Part shown: in pieces, positions 26,001 to 34,531 of the stretch | How the letters are laid out: every line of letters starts with the position of its first letter | Position numbering within the stretch: position 1 is the first letter of the stretch | Assembly (NCBI GenBank): GCA_017554145.1 | Contig: JAFZIZ010000008.1 | Span: forward strand, 186,001-250,000 | From: Prevotella sp. | Lineage (GTDB): Bacteria; Bacteroidota; Bacteroidia; Bacteroidales; Bacteroidaceae | Direction: 5' to 3' | Length of the DNA: 64,000 nucleotides | Notes under the pieces: model-generated | What the model was told of the DNA's origin: nothing | The model's database searches: none | What the model saw: only the letters and a program-made list of their open reading frames with translations | Made by a program: the position numbers and the translations under genes

Positions 26001-26602
26001 TGATTGCTTCTGGTGAGGACGTAAACATCCTCGTGCTCGATACTGAGGTTTACTCTAACACTGGTGGTCAGGCCTCTAAGGCTACTCCTCTCGGTGCTAT
26101 CGCTCAGTTCGCTGCTCAGGGTAAGCGCATCCGCAAGAAGGATCTGGGTATGATTGCTACCACCTACGGTTATGTTTACGTAGCACAGATTGCTATGGGT
26201 GCTGACCATGCACAGTGCTTGAAGGCTATCCGCGAGGCTGAGGCTTGGCACGGACCTTCTATCATTATCGCTTACGCTCCATGTATCAACCACGGTCTGA
26301 AAGCCAAGGGCGGTATGGGTAAGAGCCAGGCTGAGGAGAAGAAGGCTGTGGAGTGCGGTTACTGGCACCTGTGGCGCTTCAACCCCGCCCTCATCGACGA
26401 AGGTAAAAATCCGTTCTCACTCGACTCTAAGGAGCCGAACTGGGAGAACTTCCACGACTTCCTGCTCGGCGAGGTTCGTTACTTGTCAGTGAAGAAGGCT
26501 TATCCTAACGAGGCCGAAGAACTCTTCGCAGAGGCACAACGCATGGCACAGCTCCGTTACAAGAGCTATGTTCGCAAGACACAAGAGAACTGGGAGGCAT
26601 AA
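23036..26602 (+). CDS. nifJ: Pyruvate:ferredoxin (flavodoxin) oxidoreductase
   Basis: The 1188-residue single-chain enzyme has all PFOR domains in order: an N-terminal pyrimidine-binding domain (YPITPSSPMAEHVDEWAA), a core and gamma domain, two 4Fe-4S ferredoxin motifs (CIQCNQCAYICPHAA near residue 692; CLGCGNCADICPG near 747), another cluster-binding region from ACSGCGETPY (about 820), and a TPP-binding C-terminal domain with GGDGASYDIGYGGLDH (about 972). It cleaves pyruvate with CoA to acetyl-CoA and CO2 and reduces ferredoxin. Its codon choice is strongly biased, a sign of high expression. It is preceded by the octamer array and followed by a strong terminator. Confidence 0.97.
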   Translation: MAKEKKFITCDGNEAAAHVSYMFSEVAAIYPITPSSPMAEHVDEWAARGRKNLWGQNVSVQEMQSEAGAAGAVHGSLQAGALTTTFTASQGLLLMIPNMYKIAGELIPCVFDVSARTLASHSLCIFGDHQDVMACRQTGFAMLCEGSVQEVMDITAVAHLASLETMVPFVNFFDGFRTSHEYHKIELMDQEDIRPLVNEEYIKRFRDRAMSPERPITRGTAENPETFFTHREACNPYYDSVPEVVEKYLGEISKITGREYHLFSYYGAKDADRMIILMGSATDAAREAIDYLNANGQKVGMISVHLYRPFSIKHLLASVPKTVKRIAVLDRTKEPGANGEPLYLDVKDAYYDVEDRPLIVGGRYGLGSHDTTPAQIISVFNNLAMPEPKNHFTIGIVDDVTFTSLPAVEEIALGGAGMFQAKFYGLGADGTVGANKNSVKIIGDNTDKYCQAYFSYDSKKSGGFTCSHLRFGDTPIRSTYLVTTPNFVACHVQAYLHMYDVTRGLQDGGTFLLNTIFDDAELEKFMPNKVKRYFAQHNITVYTINATKIAQEIGLGNRTNTILQSAFFRITEVIPVELAVEKMKAAALKSYGAKGQDVVDLNYAAIDRGGEYKKFAVKAEWANLPDDAAKEDNAPAFVKEVVRPINAQAGDLLPVSTFAKFGTADGSWEVGTAAYEKRGVEAFVPAWNKDNCIQCNQCAYICPHAAIRPFVLTDDELKGFEIDTIEMKAPAAMKGMHFVIEPSVLDCLGCGNCADICPGNPKLGKALTMVPFNPDAADMKKMAADWDKLVKVPSKQDLVDIRSNVKNSQFAQPLFEFSGACSGCGETPYVKLISQLFGDRQMIANATGCSSIYSASIPSTPYTKNEKGQGPVFNNSLFEDFCEFGLGMALGNKKMKERVAKLLQEMIDGNASDEYKALAQEWIDNKEDADKTKEIAPKLRKCIAESAAKGCPVCKELQTLDHYLVKRSQWIIGGDGASYDIGYGGLDHVIASGEDVNILVLDTEVYSNTGGQASKATPLGAIAQFAAQGKRIRKKDLGMIATTYGYVYVAQIAMGADHAQCLKAIREAEAWHGPSIIIAYAPCINHGLKAKGGMGKSQAEEKKAVECGYWHLWRFNPALIDEGKNPFSLDSKEPNWENFHDFLLGEVRYLSVKKAYPNEAEELFAEAQRMAQLRYKSYVRKTQENWEA

Positions 26603-26627
26603 TCCCCCTACTCTCTTACACAATAGC

Positions 26628-26660
26628 AAAGGAGCATCCTCACGGGTGCTCCTTTCTTTT
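26628..26660 (+). terminator. Intrinsic terminator of nifJ
   Basis: AAAGGAGCATCC (26628-26639) pairs with GGGTGCTCCTTT (26644-26655; one G-U), followed by a T-rich tail. Confidence 0.85.
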
Positions 26661-26689
26661 GTTACGAAAATTAATTATATGTCGAGTGT

Positions 26690-27274
26690 TTATTCGATCT
26701 CTTCTATCTGATCCATAATCTCTTGAGCGGCATTCACAGCCTTGCGGTGATAGTAATAGCCAATAAGGAAACCAATGATGACACCTACAATGAGGGCAGA
26801 AGTCATAAACCAGGGGTTGACACCTTCCAGAGCGTTCTTCCATGCAAACTCGTAACAAGTCCAGCAAAGCCAAGGGATGATAAGGGCAGGTGTAACGTAG
26901 TAGAGCCACTGGTTATACTGCTTCTTGAACTTTGCCATCACACGGGCTACCGTAGTGAAATCATCACGCAGGAAGTTGAGGTCGTCCACAGGTTTGTGGA
27001 TGTAATGGGTGGCAACAGCACTGACAATCACCATCAGGCAAGTGGCAATGATGAACGCCGGATTAATCGTATTGTCGAAACCCAGCAACGGATAGAGTAC
27101 CAGGCAGATGGCGACACAGATATACTCAAAACGTTTCGTACTATTGATGGCACTCTTCTTCGCCTTCATCGTCTCACGCAACAGATGGTCACTGACGATT
27201 TCCTGTTTATTCAATTGGTCTTTGAGAATAGCAAACTGGTTGCGCATCTCCTCGAAATTCATATTATCTTCCAT
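26690..27274 (-). CDS. Hypothetical four-helix membrane protein
   Basis: The 194-residue protein has a soluble N-terminal part (about 1-45), then two membrane helices (about 50-90), a loop with a basic region, and two more (about 120-180), ending in an acidic tail. I do not recognise a named family. It lies 50 bases behind the ECF sigma factor gene in the same direction and is likely co-transcribed. A membrane protein in this place may modulate the sigma factor, but it has no FecR-like or zinc anti-sigma motif. ATG 27262 is an alternative start. Confidence 0.7.
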   Translation of the reverse strand: MEDNMNFEEMRNQFAILKDQLNKQEIVSDHLLRETMKAKKSAINSTKRFEYICVAICLVLYPLLGFDNTINPAFIIATCLMVIVSAVATHYIHKPVDDLNFLRDDFTTVARVMAKFKKQYNQWLYYVTPALIIPWLCWTCYEFAWKNALEGVNPWFMTSALIVGVIIGFLIGYYYHRKAVNAAQEIMDQIEEIE

Positions 27275-27324
27275 AATCTTGCAATTTTCTCTTTAAACGT
27301 TAAACATTAAACAAACATGAAACA

Positions 27325-27798
27325 TTACATCTTCTTCATTTGTTCCTTGATGCGGAAGAGTTTTACGCCCACGTTCTTCGGGGTGAGTCCCATCACGGCA
27401 CCAATCTCGTCGTAACTCATACCCTCCAGCCACATCATCACCAAGGCTCTGTCGACCAAGCCGAGTTTTCCGATGCGCTGATGGAGCATACGAACTTGCG
27501 CGCTATTGGTGTCGTTGTCTTCGAAGAAGTTCACATCCATCGTCAGAGGTACTTTCTTGACTTCTCTCTTTTTCTTACGCTCTTGCAGAAGACATGTGTT
27601 GAGGGCAACGCGATAGATCCACGTGCTGATCTTACTTTCTTCGCGAAAACTATCAATGCCTTTCCACATGTTGATCAGCGTCTCCTGAAAGAGGTCGTTC
27701 ACTTCATTTTCGTCGTGGGAGAACATGTAGCACACGGTATAGATGGTGCTCTTATGTTCCCTTACCAACTGGGCGAATTTGTCTTCTTGTTGTTTCAT
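27325..27798 (-). CDS. ECF-type RNA polymerase sigma factor
   Basis: The 157-residue protein has sigma region 2 (DENEVNDLFQETLINMWKG, STWIYRVALNTC) and region 4 (MSYDEIGAVMGLTPKNVGVK) and little else, so it is a minimal extracytoplasmic-function sigma factor. It directs RNA polymerase to a set of promoters not known from this sequence. A -7 box TACTTTTG is at 27869-27876 (minus strand), about 70 bases upstream. The next gene is a membrane protein that could be its control partner. Confidence 0.92.
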   Translation of the reverse strand: MKQQEDKFAQLVREHKSTIYTVCYMFSHDENEVNDLFQETLINMWKGIDSFREESKISTWIYRVALNTCLLQERKKKREVKKVPLTMDVNFFEDNDTNSAQVRMLHQRIGKLGLVDRALVMMWLEGMSYDEIGAVMGLTPKNVGVKLFRIKEQMKKM

Positions 27799-27868
27799 TT
27801 CTCTTGTTGTTTTTAACCCTTAGATGCAAGAAGTAATCTAAAAATTACAAGATATCATATTTTTTTTG

Positions 27869-27876
27869 CAAAAGTA
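27869..27876 (-). promoter_or_regulatory. -7 element of the ECF sigma gene
   Basis: TACTTTTG on the minus strand. A TTTG is found about 21 bases further upstream. Confidence 0.55.
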
Positions 27877-27971
27877 TAGAAAAGTTACAAGTCAAACCAA
27901 ATTTTCTGATAAAAACTTTGGGGGTTTTGCTAAATATTCAAAAAAATAGCGGAAATGTGAAAAATAATCTG

Positions 27972-27979
27972 TAAATTTG
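27972..27979 (+). promoter_or_regulatory. -7 element of the transketolase operon
   Basis: TAAATTTG, 58 bases before the transketolase ATG. No clear -33 TTTG was seen. Confidence 0.5.
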
Positions 27980-28037
27980 CAAATGCGTTATGTGTTATAG
28001 AATATAACAATATTAATTATAATTATAGGTTTTAATT

Positions 28038-30050
28038 ATGAACGACAACAGAATTATGAACATGGCAGCGGACAACATCCGTATTCTGGCTGCCTCAATG
28101 GTTGAGAAAGCAAAGTCTGGTCACCCCGGTGGTGCTATGGGCGGTGCTGATTTCATCAACACACTTTACAGTGAATTCCTCGTTTATGATCCCGAGAATC
28201 CTGCATGGGAAGGACGTGACCGTTTCTTCCTCGATCCCGGTCACATGGCTCCGATGCTCTACAGCCAACTCGCCCTCATCGGCAAGTTCACTTTAGAGGA
28301 TCTAAAGAACCTACGTCAGTGGGGGTCAGTGACTCCAGGTCACCCCGAGCGTGAGATTGAGCGCGGCATTGAGAATACCTCTGGTCCGCTGGGACAGGGT
28401 CATTGCTTTGCTGTAGGTGCTGCTATCGCTGCTAAGTTCCTGAAGGCTAAGTTAGGCGACGTAATGGGTCAGACCATATATGCCTACATCTCTGACGGTG
28501 GTGTACAGGAAGAGATTTCTCAAGGTGCTGGTCGTATCGCTGGTAACCTGGGTCTCGACAACCTCATCATGTTCTACGACGCCAACGATATCCAGTTGTC
28601 TACACGTACAGAGGTGGTAACCTGCGAGGATACTGCCAAGAAGTATGAGGCTTGGGGCTGGTACGTTCAGAAGATTGACGGTAATGATGTTGATCAGATT
28701 CGTGAGGCTATCAAGAATGCCCAGGCAGAGAAAGAGCGTCCAAGTCTGATTATCGGTCACTGTATTATGGGTAAGGGTGCTCGCAAGGCTGACAATAGTT
28801 CTTACGAGAGCAACTGCGCTACACACGGTGCTCCTCTCGGTGGCGATGCATATATCAACACGATGAAGAACCTCGGTGCCGATCCCGAGAATCCCTTCCA
28901 GATATTCCCCGAAGTACAGGAACTCTATGCTAAGCGTGCTGAGGAACTGAAGAAGATTGTGGCTGAGCGCTATGCAGCTAAGGATGCATGGGCAAAGGCT
29001 AATCCAGAGAAAGCTGAGCAGATGAAGGAATGGTTCAGTGGCAAGGCTCCGAAGATTGACTGGAGCAAGGTTGAGCAGAAGGCTGGTTGCGCTACACGTA
29101 ACGCATCGGCTACTGTTCTCGGTGTTCTTGCTGAGCAGGTTCCCAACATGATTTGTGCATCTGCCGACCTGAGCAACTCTGACAACACCAACGGCTTCTT
29201 GAAGAAGACCAAGGACATCATTCGCGGTGACTTCAGCGGTGCATTCTTCGAGGCTGGTGTAGCTGAGTTGACTATGGCATGCTGCTGTATCGGTATGGCT
29301 CTGCACGGTGGTGTGATCCCCGCTTGCGGTACCTTCTTCGTATTCTCTGACTATATGAAGCCTGCCGTACGTATGGCTGCCTTGATGGAACTGCCCGTGA
29401 AGTTCATTTGGACACACGACGCCTTCCGCGTTGGTGAGGACGGTCCTACCCACGAGCCCGTTGAGCAAGAGGCTCAGATCCGTCTGATGGAGAAACTGAA
29501 GAACCACAGTGGCAAGAACTCCGTTCTCGTACTGCGTCCTGCCGATGCCGAAGAGACAACAGTATGCTGGCGTATGGCTATGGAGAACATCGATACGCCG
29601 ACCGCACTCATCTTCTCTCGTCAGAACATCGAGATGTTGCCAGAAGGTAATGACTACAACCAGGCTACAAAGGGTGCATACGTCGTTGCAGGAAGTGATG
29701 CCGACTATGATGTCATCATGCTGGCTTCTGGTTCTGAGGTATCTACTTTGGAGGCTGGTGCTGCCCTGCTCCGTCAAGACGGTATCAAAGTACGTATTGT
29801 CAGCGTTCCTTCTGAAGGCCTGTTCCGCAGCCAGTCGAAGGAATATCAGCAGAGCATACTGCCCGCAGGTAAGAAGAAGTTTGGTCTGACCGCTGGTCTG
29901 CCCGTGAACCTCGAAGGTCTCGTAGGTGCCGATGGTACCGTATGGGGTCTTGAGAGCTTCGGTTTCTCTGCTCCTTACAAGGTGCTCGATGAGAAACTCG
30001 GTTACACTGGTCAGAATGTTTACGAACAAGTTAAAAAGCTTCTTGCATAA
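28038..30050 (+). CDS. tkt: Transketolase
   Basis: The 670-residue protein has the complete transketolase architecture: TPP-binding N-terminal domain (KSGHPGGAMGGADF, HGAPLGGDAY), pyrimidine domain (AGVAELTMACCCIGMALHGG, HDAFRVGEDGPTHEPVEQ) and C-terminal domain. It moves two-carbon ketol units in the pentose phosphate pathway using TPP and magnesium. Codon bias is strong, which also produces long antisense open frames that are not genes. Its stop overlaps the rpiB start by one base (TAATG), so the two are translationally coupled. Confidence 0.96.
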   Translation: MNDNRIMNMAADNIRILAASMVEKAKSGHPGGAMGGADFINTLYSEFLVYDPENPAWEGRDRFFLDPGHMAPMLYSQLALIGKFTLEDLKNLRQWGSVTPGHPEREIERGIENTSGPLGQGHCFAVGAAIAAKFLKAKLGDVMGQTIYAYISDGGVQEEISQGAGRIAGNLGLDNLIMFYDANDIQLSTRTEVVTCEDTAKKYEAWGWYVQKIDGNDVDQIREAIKNAQAEKERPSLIIGHCIMGKGARKADNSSYESNCATHGAPLGGDAYINTMKNLGADPENPFQIFPEVQELYAKRAEELKKIVAERYAAKDAWAKANPEKAEQMKEWFSGKAPKIDWSKVEQKAGCATRNASATVLGVLAEQVPNMICASADLSNSDNTNGFLKKTKDIIRGDFSGAFFEAGVAELTMACCCIGMALHGGVIPACGTFFVFSDYMKPAVRMAALMELPVKFIWTHDAFRVGEDGPTHEPVEQEAQIRLMEKLKNHSGKNSVLVLRPADAEETTVCWRMAMENIDTPTALIFSRQNIEMLPEGNDYNQATKGAYVVAGSDADYDVIMLASGSEVSTLEAGAALLRQDGIKVRIVSVPSEGLFRSQSKEYQQSILPAGKKKFGLTAGLPVNLEGLVGADGTVWGLESFGFSAPYKVLDEKLGYTGQNVYEQVKKLLA

Positions 30051-30490
30051 TGGAGATTAAGACAGTTGGAGTAGCCTGCGACCATGCAGGCTACCCTTTA
30101 AAGAAATTTGTGCTCCAGTATCTGGAAGAGAAGGGTTATCCCTATAAGGACTATGGTACATGGAGTGATGCCTCCGTCGACTATCCCGACTTTGGTCATG
30201 CACTGGCTGAAGGTATTGAGAACGGTGAGGTATATCCTGGTATTGCTATCTGCGGTTCTGGTGAAGGTATTTCCATCACCCTCAACAAGCACCAGCAGGT
30301 ACGTGCCGGTCTGTGCTGGATTCCAGAGATAGCACATCTTATCCGTCAGCATAATGATGCCAACGTACTGGTGATGCCAGGTCGTTTCATCGACAATAAT
30401 ATGGCGCGTAAGATTATGGATGAGTTCTTTACTGCAACCTTCGAAGGCGGACGCCATCAGAAGCGTGTAGATAAGATTCCGGTGAAGTAA
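30050..30490 (+). CDS. rpiB: Ribose 5-phosphate isomerase B
   Basis: The 146-residue protein has the RpiB/LacAB signature: ACDHAGYPLKKF, DYGTWSDASVDYPDFGHALA, and ICGSGEGISITLNKH, with the active-site Cys in CGSG. It interconverts ribose 5-phosphate and ribulose 5-phosphate, the same pathway as transketolase just upstream. The 3' end overlaps the convergent FAD dehydrogenase gene by 34 bases. Confidence 0.94.
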   Translation: MEIKTVGVACDHAGYPLKKFVLQYLEEKGYPYKDYGTWSDASVDYPDFGHALAEGIENGEVYPGIAICGSGEGISITLNKHQQVRAGLCWIPEIAHLIRQHNDANVLVMPGRFIDNNMARKIMDEFFTATFEGGRHQKRVDKIPVK

Positions 30491-32058
30491 GCCGCGCACA
30501 TCTCTGCGCAACGCTCACCATCCACTCCTGCCGAGACGATGCCGCCAGCATAGCCGGCACCCTCGCCACAGGGGAAAAGACCTTGAATACGGACATGCAT
30601 CAGCGTGTCCGTATTTCTTATGATACGTACTGGTGAGGAAGTTCGTGTCTCCACACCAATCATCACGCCTTCATTAGTCAGGAAGCCATGCGCATGTTTT
30701 CCGAAATACTTAAAACCTTCCTGCAGGCGCTTGGTGATCATCTCAGGCATCCAGAAATGCAAGGGAGAGGAAATCAACCCAGGAGCATAGGAACTCTTCG
30801 GCAGATCGTAACTCAAGCGGTTATTGACGAAGTCTGCCATTCGTTGAGCTGGTGCCGTCTGCTTCATATTTCCCTGTTGCCAACAGTTCTGTTCAAGTTG
30901 TTCTTGAAAAGCCATTACTTTCAAGGCATCGCTTTTCGTTATATCGTTATTACGGGATAACGGGATAACGTCGGGAACGTCCTCTGGACGTACCTCTACC
31001 ACCATACCGCTGTTGCTCCACTGTCCGTTACGATTCGAGGGAGACATGCCATTGACGACAATTTGTTGCTTGTCAGTAGCCGCAGGAATCACAAAGCCTC
31101 CAGGACACATACAAAACGAATACACACCTCGCCCATCAACCTGTGTCACGAATGAATATTCGGCGGCAGGTAAGTACTTCCCTCTACCTTGTTTGTTGTG
31201 ATATTGTATCTGATCAATCAGCATAGACGGATGCTCCAAACGGACACCTATAGCAATACCTTTCGCCTCCATCTCTATCTTCGACTCTGCCAGATAGCGA
31301 TAGACATCACGGGCGGAATGGCCAGTGGCCAATATCACGGGCCCCTTGTACTCTTTGTCGGCTGCCAAACAGCCGACTACTCTATTGCCTTCAAGAATCA
31401 GGCGGGTCATCTTTGTCTGAAAATGGACCTCACCACCACATCGGATGATCGTATTACGCATGTTCTCAATGACACGCGGTAACTTGTCCGTACCGATATG
31501 CGGATGGGCATCGGAAAGGATATTAGTAGAAGCTCCATGCTGACAAAACACGTGTAGGATCTTCTCGACATTACCACGCTTCTTACTGCGGGTATAGAGT
31601 TTACCATCCGAATAGGCTCCGGCGCCACCTTCGCCGAAACAATAGTTGCTCTCAGGGTCTACCAGCTGAGTCTTCGTAATCATCGAGAGGTCTTTCTTCC
31701 GCTCATGCACATCCTTACCACGTTCCAAAAGGATAGGACGCAAGCCCAATTCGATGAGTTTAAGGGAAGCAAAAAGACCACCAGGACCTGCACCGACGAC
31801 AATCACCTGCGGACGCTCTGAGACATCGGGATAGTCGACAGGTTCGTAGCCGTCGTCCTCAGGCATCTCGTTAACATAGATACGTACTTTCAGATTAACG
31901 TAGATGGTACGCTGACGGGCATCAATACTCTTACGAAGAACACGTAAATGCGTAATCGTACGGACATCCTGTCCTTTCTCCTCAGCTATAAAAGCCTTTA
32001 GCGACTGCTCGTTGGCAGCCACCTGAGGAAGCACTCGGATGTCATATTCGTAGGTCAT
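30457..32058 (-). CDS. FAD-dependent dehydrogenase (COG2509 type)
   Basis: The 533-residue protein has a leading alpha/beta domain of about 85 residues, then the FAD-binding motif VIVVGAGPGGLFASLKLIE (about 88-106), the ATGHSARD strand and a C-terminal GCGEGAGYAGGI-like FAD contact (PCGEGAGYAGGIVSAGVDG). It belongs to the uncharacterised NAD(P)/FAD dehydrogenase group COG2509; the substrate is unknown. An octamer array at 30937-30970 is read in frame as VIPLSRNNDITK (about residues 363-374), and a second palindrome lies at 31357-31377. Overlaps: 34 bases with rpiB and four with the YkvA gene. Confidence 0.85.
   Translation of the reverse strand: MTYEYDIRVLPQVAANEQSLKAFIAEEKGQDVRTITHLRVLRKSIDARQRTIYVNLKVRIYVNEMPEDDGYEPVDYPDVSERPQVIVVGAGPGGLFASLKLIELGLRPILLERGKDVHERKKDLSMITKTQLVDPESNYCFGEGGAGAYSDGKLYTRSKKRGNVEKILHVFCQHGASTNILSDAHPHIGTDKLPRVIENMRNTIIRCGGEVHFQTKMTRLILEGNRVVGCLAADKEYKGPVILATGHSARDVYRYLAESKIEMEAKGIAIGVRLEHPSMLIDQIQYHNKQGRGKYLPAAEYSFVTQVDGRGVYSFCMCPGGFVIPAATDKQQIVVNGMSPSNRNGQWSNSGMVVEVRPEDVPDVIPLSRNNDITKSDALKVMAFQEQLEQNCWQQGNMKQTAPAQRMADFVNNRLSYDLPKSSYAPGLISSPLHFWMPEMITKRLQEGFKYFGKHAHGFLTNEGVMIGVETRTSSPVRIIRNTDTLMHVRIQGLFPCGEGAGYAGGIVSAGVDGERCAEMCAAYFTGILSTRF
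30937..30970. repeat. Octamer-type array inside the FAD dehydrogenase gene
   Basis: CGTTATAT then CGTTATTA, followed by CGGGATAA twice and CG. The period is eight bases. It is related in pattern to the array at 22975-23014. Confidence 0.75.
31357..31377. repeat. Perfect palindrome inside the FAD dehydrogenase gene
   Basis: GTCGGCTG-CCAAA-CAGCCGAC. On the minus strand the hairpin is preceded by GTAG, as in known REP sequences. Confidence 0.6.
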
Positions 32059-32444
32059 TCCTCCTTAAAGAGATCATGAATCTCCTCAATCTCGTCATCG
32101 TCGAACCATTTAGAGAGGCGTGCCTTTGCTTTCTCCTGTATCTCTGGATCGACATCAGTCCAGACCTTCTTCAAGACATAGATCAATACTGCAAGGTCAT
32201 CGGAGAGTCCAACAATGGGAATAGCATCTGGTAGAACATCCAACGGACTAATCATATAACCCAAAGCTCCAATGATCATTGCTTTGTTAGCCTTACTCAC
32301 CTTTTTGCTCTGCAAGGTATAATACAGGATTAATGCCGCATACACCAGTTTTGAGCCAGCCCGTTTGGCAATACGGGAAATCTTCTCAACGAAATCCGAT
32401 TGAGAAAACTTGTTGGCATAACTCATGAAATCAGGTAATTCCAT
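32055..32444 (-). CDS. YkvA-family (DUF1232) membrane protein
   Basis: The 129-residue protein has the DUF1232 pattern: YMISPLDVLPDAIPIVGLSDDLAVL within two short hydrophobic segments (about 40-105), and an acidic C-terminus. The function of this small membrane family is unknown. It is coupled to the FAD dehydrogenase gene by an ATGA overlap and starts three bases after the preceding gene ends. Confidence 0.85.
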   Translation of the reverse strand: MELPDFMSYANKFSQSDFVEKISRIAKRAGSKLVYAALILYYTLQSKKVSKANKAMIIGALGYMISPLDVLPDAIPIVGLSDDLAVLIYVLKKVWTDVDPEIQEKAKARLSKWFDDDEIEEIHDLFKEE

Positions 32445-32447
32445 ATT

Positions 32448-33539
32448 TTATTGTTTTGATTGATTTTGCTTATATTGTTTTCGTTTACCAAAATTATATC
32501 CGACGTAGAAGTTCAGACTGCCAAAGATATTGTTGGCAGAGAAACGTGACTTATGATAGTTATAGGAACGGATAATAGCACTCGCCCCTGCATACCATTG
32601 GGTATTATTCCACACTATACCGAAGCGTCCGATGCCATCGACATTGAAATTCTTAAAATCAAAGCCTCGTTCCTCCTTTGATACCGTTTCACCACGAGAA
32701 TTCTTATAGGCAAGTGCCATCGACAGACTCGCACAAAACAAACAGTTACGTGCAAACACCCAGTTATAGGCATAGCCCACAGATGCATTCACATCGAAAT
32801 ACTTCACTTCATTAAACATCAGACTGCTATCGAGTTTCACACTGATATCGCCCTTCTCCTCCACCAGTTTCTGCAGGTTCTCATGGTCGAACGACAGGGT
32901 GTTGGAAAGATAACCCACACCCGCCATCCACGAGCCACAACTGATCTTCTGACAAGTACTTTGGGCAAAGGCGGCAGGATAAGAAAAACGCTTGTGGTTG
33001 AAGATATAATAGACGTTAGCACCAGTGATACCTACCTTCAGACCGTCAAAGGGATGGTCTTCCAAAAAGTCATCCTTCACCTGGTCGCCCAATTTTACAT
33101 TACGTATTTTGTAATCACTACCCGTGCGACGCCAAAACAGGTCTACACCAACCTGTGCAGCATAAAAACTGAATTCAAAACCCTGTTTGTTGGAACTGAA
33201 ATTCAAGTTCTTCAAGTCGAAAGTATAACCCATGAATACCCATCGCCAACCAAAATAAGGACCAGCCTTCATACTGGGCTCCGGTGCAAACGTCAGCGAT
33301 TGTTTGTGTTGACCATCAGACGCTAACTTATAGATGTCGTAGTTATAGGTGGCCTGTAACATCGCCGACCAGTTATAATGCTGTGGCTCCACATAGTTCT
33401 CGTCAATCTCACTGAAGTTACGAAGGGTACGACGAAACCAATTCTCTTTCTTTGGCTTCTCCACTTCCAAGGAATCATTGGCTCTCGCTTCTATTCCCAG
33501 ACCTAACAGCAATATGACAAAACAAATATATCTCACCAT
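32448..33539 (-). CDS. DUF4421-family outer-membrane-like protein
   Basis: The 363-residue protein has a signal peptide (VRYICFVILLLGLGIEARA) and a series of amphipathic beta strands with aromatic belts (YFGWRWVFMGYTFDL, FEFSFYAAQVGVDLFWRR), ending YVGYNFGKRKQYK. This is the DUF4421 family, probably an outer membrane barrel; its role is unknown. The frame is open upstream to 33602, but ATG 33539 overlaps the stop of the preceding gene (TGATG) and begins the signal peptide, so it is the better start. Confidence 0.75.
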   Translation of the reverse strand: MVRYICFVILLLGLGIEARANDSLEVEKPKKENWFRRTLRNFSEIDENYVEPQHYNWSAMLQATYNYDIYKLASDGQHKQSLTFAPEPSMKAGPYFGWRWVFMGYTFDLKNLNFSSNKQGFEFSFYAAQVGVDLFWRRTGSDYKIRNVKLGDQVKDDFLEDHPFDGLKVGITGANVYYIFNHKRFSYPAAFAQSTCQKISCGSWMAGVGYLSNTLSFDHENLQKLVEEKGDISVKLDSSLMFNEVKYFDVNASVGYAYNWVFARNCLFCASLSMALAYKNSRGETVSKEERGFDFKNFNVDGIGRFGIVWNNTQWYAGASAIIRSYNYHKSRFSANNIFGSLNFYVGYNFGKRKQYKQNQSKQ

Positions 33540-34522
33540 CAGAATTTTCCTAATATACGATCCATCGCCCAGTTGACAGGCGTTGCTGACACACTGGTAC
33601 ATTCACAGACACTGATGCCCTGCAGATGCTCAATGACATTTTTAATCAGTGGGTACTGCACATACGGCGGATTGGGCACACTGATATTCTGAGTACCCTC
33701 ACTCGTATGCAATTTAATAGGAGCATAGTCGAAAACTGAGAAACTCACCGAACCTTGGTCACCAATCAGTTCGATACGATCCTCACGAGCTGACTCATGG
33801 GCAACAAAACACCATGACCCACTACCCGGCAGTCCGTTTTCAAACTCAAAACAGGCACTCACACTGTCTTCTGCCCGATAAAGACCTCCACGATTAGCAC
33901 AGATACCACGCGCTTCTATGATAACGCCGAAGATGTCTTGCAACAAGTCCAACTGGTGAGGAGCGAGGTCATAGAAATAACCGCCTCCTGCTATCTCAGG
34001 CTGTAAGCGCCAAGGCAACTCCTTCGGTTTACTATAGTCTAACTCACGAGGGGGAACGGCAAAGCGTACATGCACATTCACCATCTTACCAATCACCCCG
34101 TTATTCACAATGTCCTTCACCTTCTGGAAGTATGGCAGGTAACGACGATAATAAGCCACAAAACAAGGCATACCCGTCTCCTCACTCACACGGTTGATAC
34201 GGGCACAGTCTTCATAGGAGGCTGCCAACGGCTTCTCCACATAGACAGGTTTACTTGCCTTCATCGCCATAATGGCGTATGTAGCATGACTGGAGGGAGG
34301 TGTTGCCACATAAATGGCATTCACCTCGGGGTCGTCAATCAGTTCTTGGGCGTCTGTATACCATCTGGGCACACCATGCTTAACAGCATAGGTACGGGCA
34401 CGCTGCTCCGTACGACTCATGACAGCCACCACGCTGGAACCTTCCACCTCCGAGAAGGCTGGTCCACTCTTGATTTCCGTCACTTCACCACAACCGATGA
34501 ATCCCCATTTTAATTCCCTCAT
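33539..34522 (-). CDS. Gfo/Idh/MocA-family oxidoreductase
   Basis: The 327-residue protein has an N-terminal NAD(P)-binding fold (WGFIGCGEVTEIKSGPAF), the EKP motif (KPVYVEKPLAASYEDC, about residue 95) and a C-terminal alpha/beta domain with GGGYFYDLAPHQLDLL, where the catalytic His lies. Family members oxidise or reduce sugars and sugar-like alcohols. The substrate cannot be told. It sits in the hisB operon, nine bases after hisB and coupled to the DUF4421 gene. Confidence 0.9.
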   Translation of the reverse strand: MRELKWGFIGCGEVTEIKSGPAFSEVEGSSVVAVMSRTEQRARTYAVKHGVPRWYTDAQELIDDPEVNAIYVATPPSSHATYAIMAMKASKPVYVEKPLAASYEDCARINRVSEETGMPCFVAYYRRYLPYFQKVKDIVNNGVIGKMVNVHVRFAVPPRELDYSKPKELPWRLQPEIAGGGYFYDLAPHQLDLLQDIFGVIIEARGICANRGGLYRAEDSVSACFEFENGLPGSGSWCFVAHESAREDRIELIGDQGSVSFSVFDYAPIKLHTSEGTQNISVPNPPYVQYPLIKNVIEHLQGISVCECTSVSATPVNWAMDRILGKF

Positions 34523-34531
34523 GCCTGTCTC

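Noticed and set aside
28452..30029. 525-codon open frame antisense to transketolase
   Set aside because: It is the mirror of a strongly codon-biased gene. It has no promoter, no recognisable protein pattern, and the sense gene is certain.
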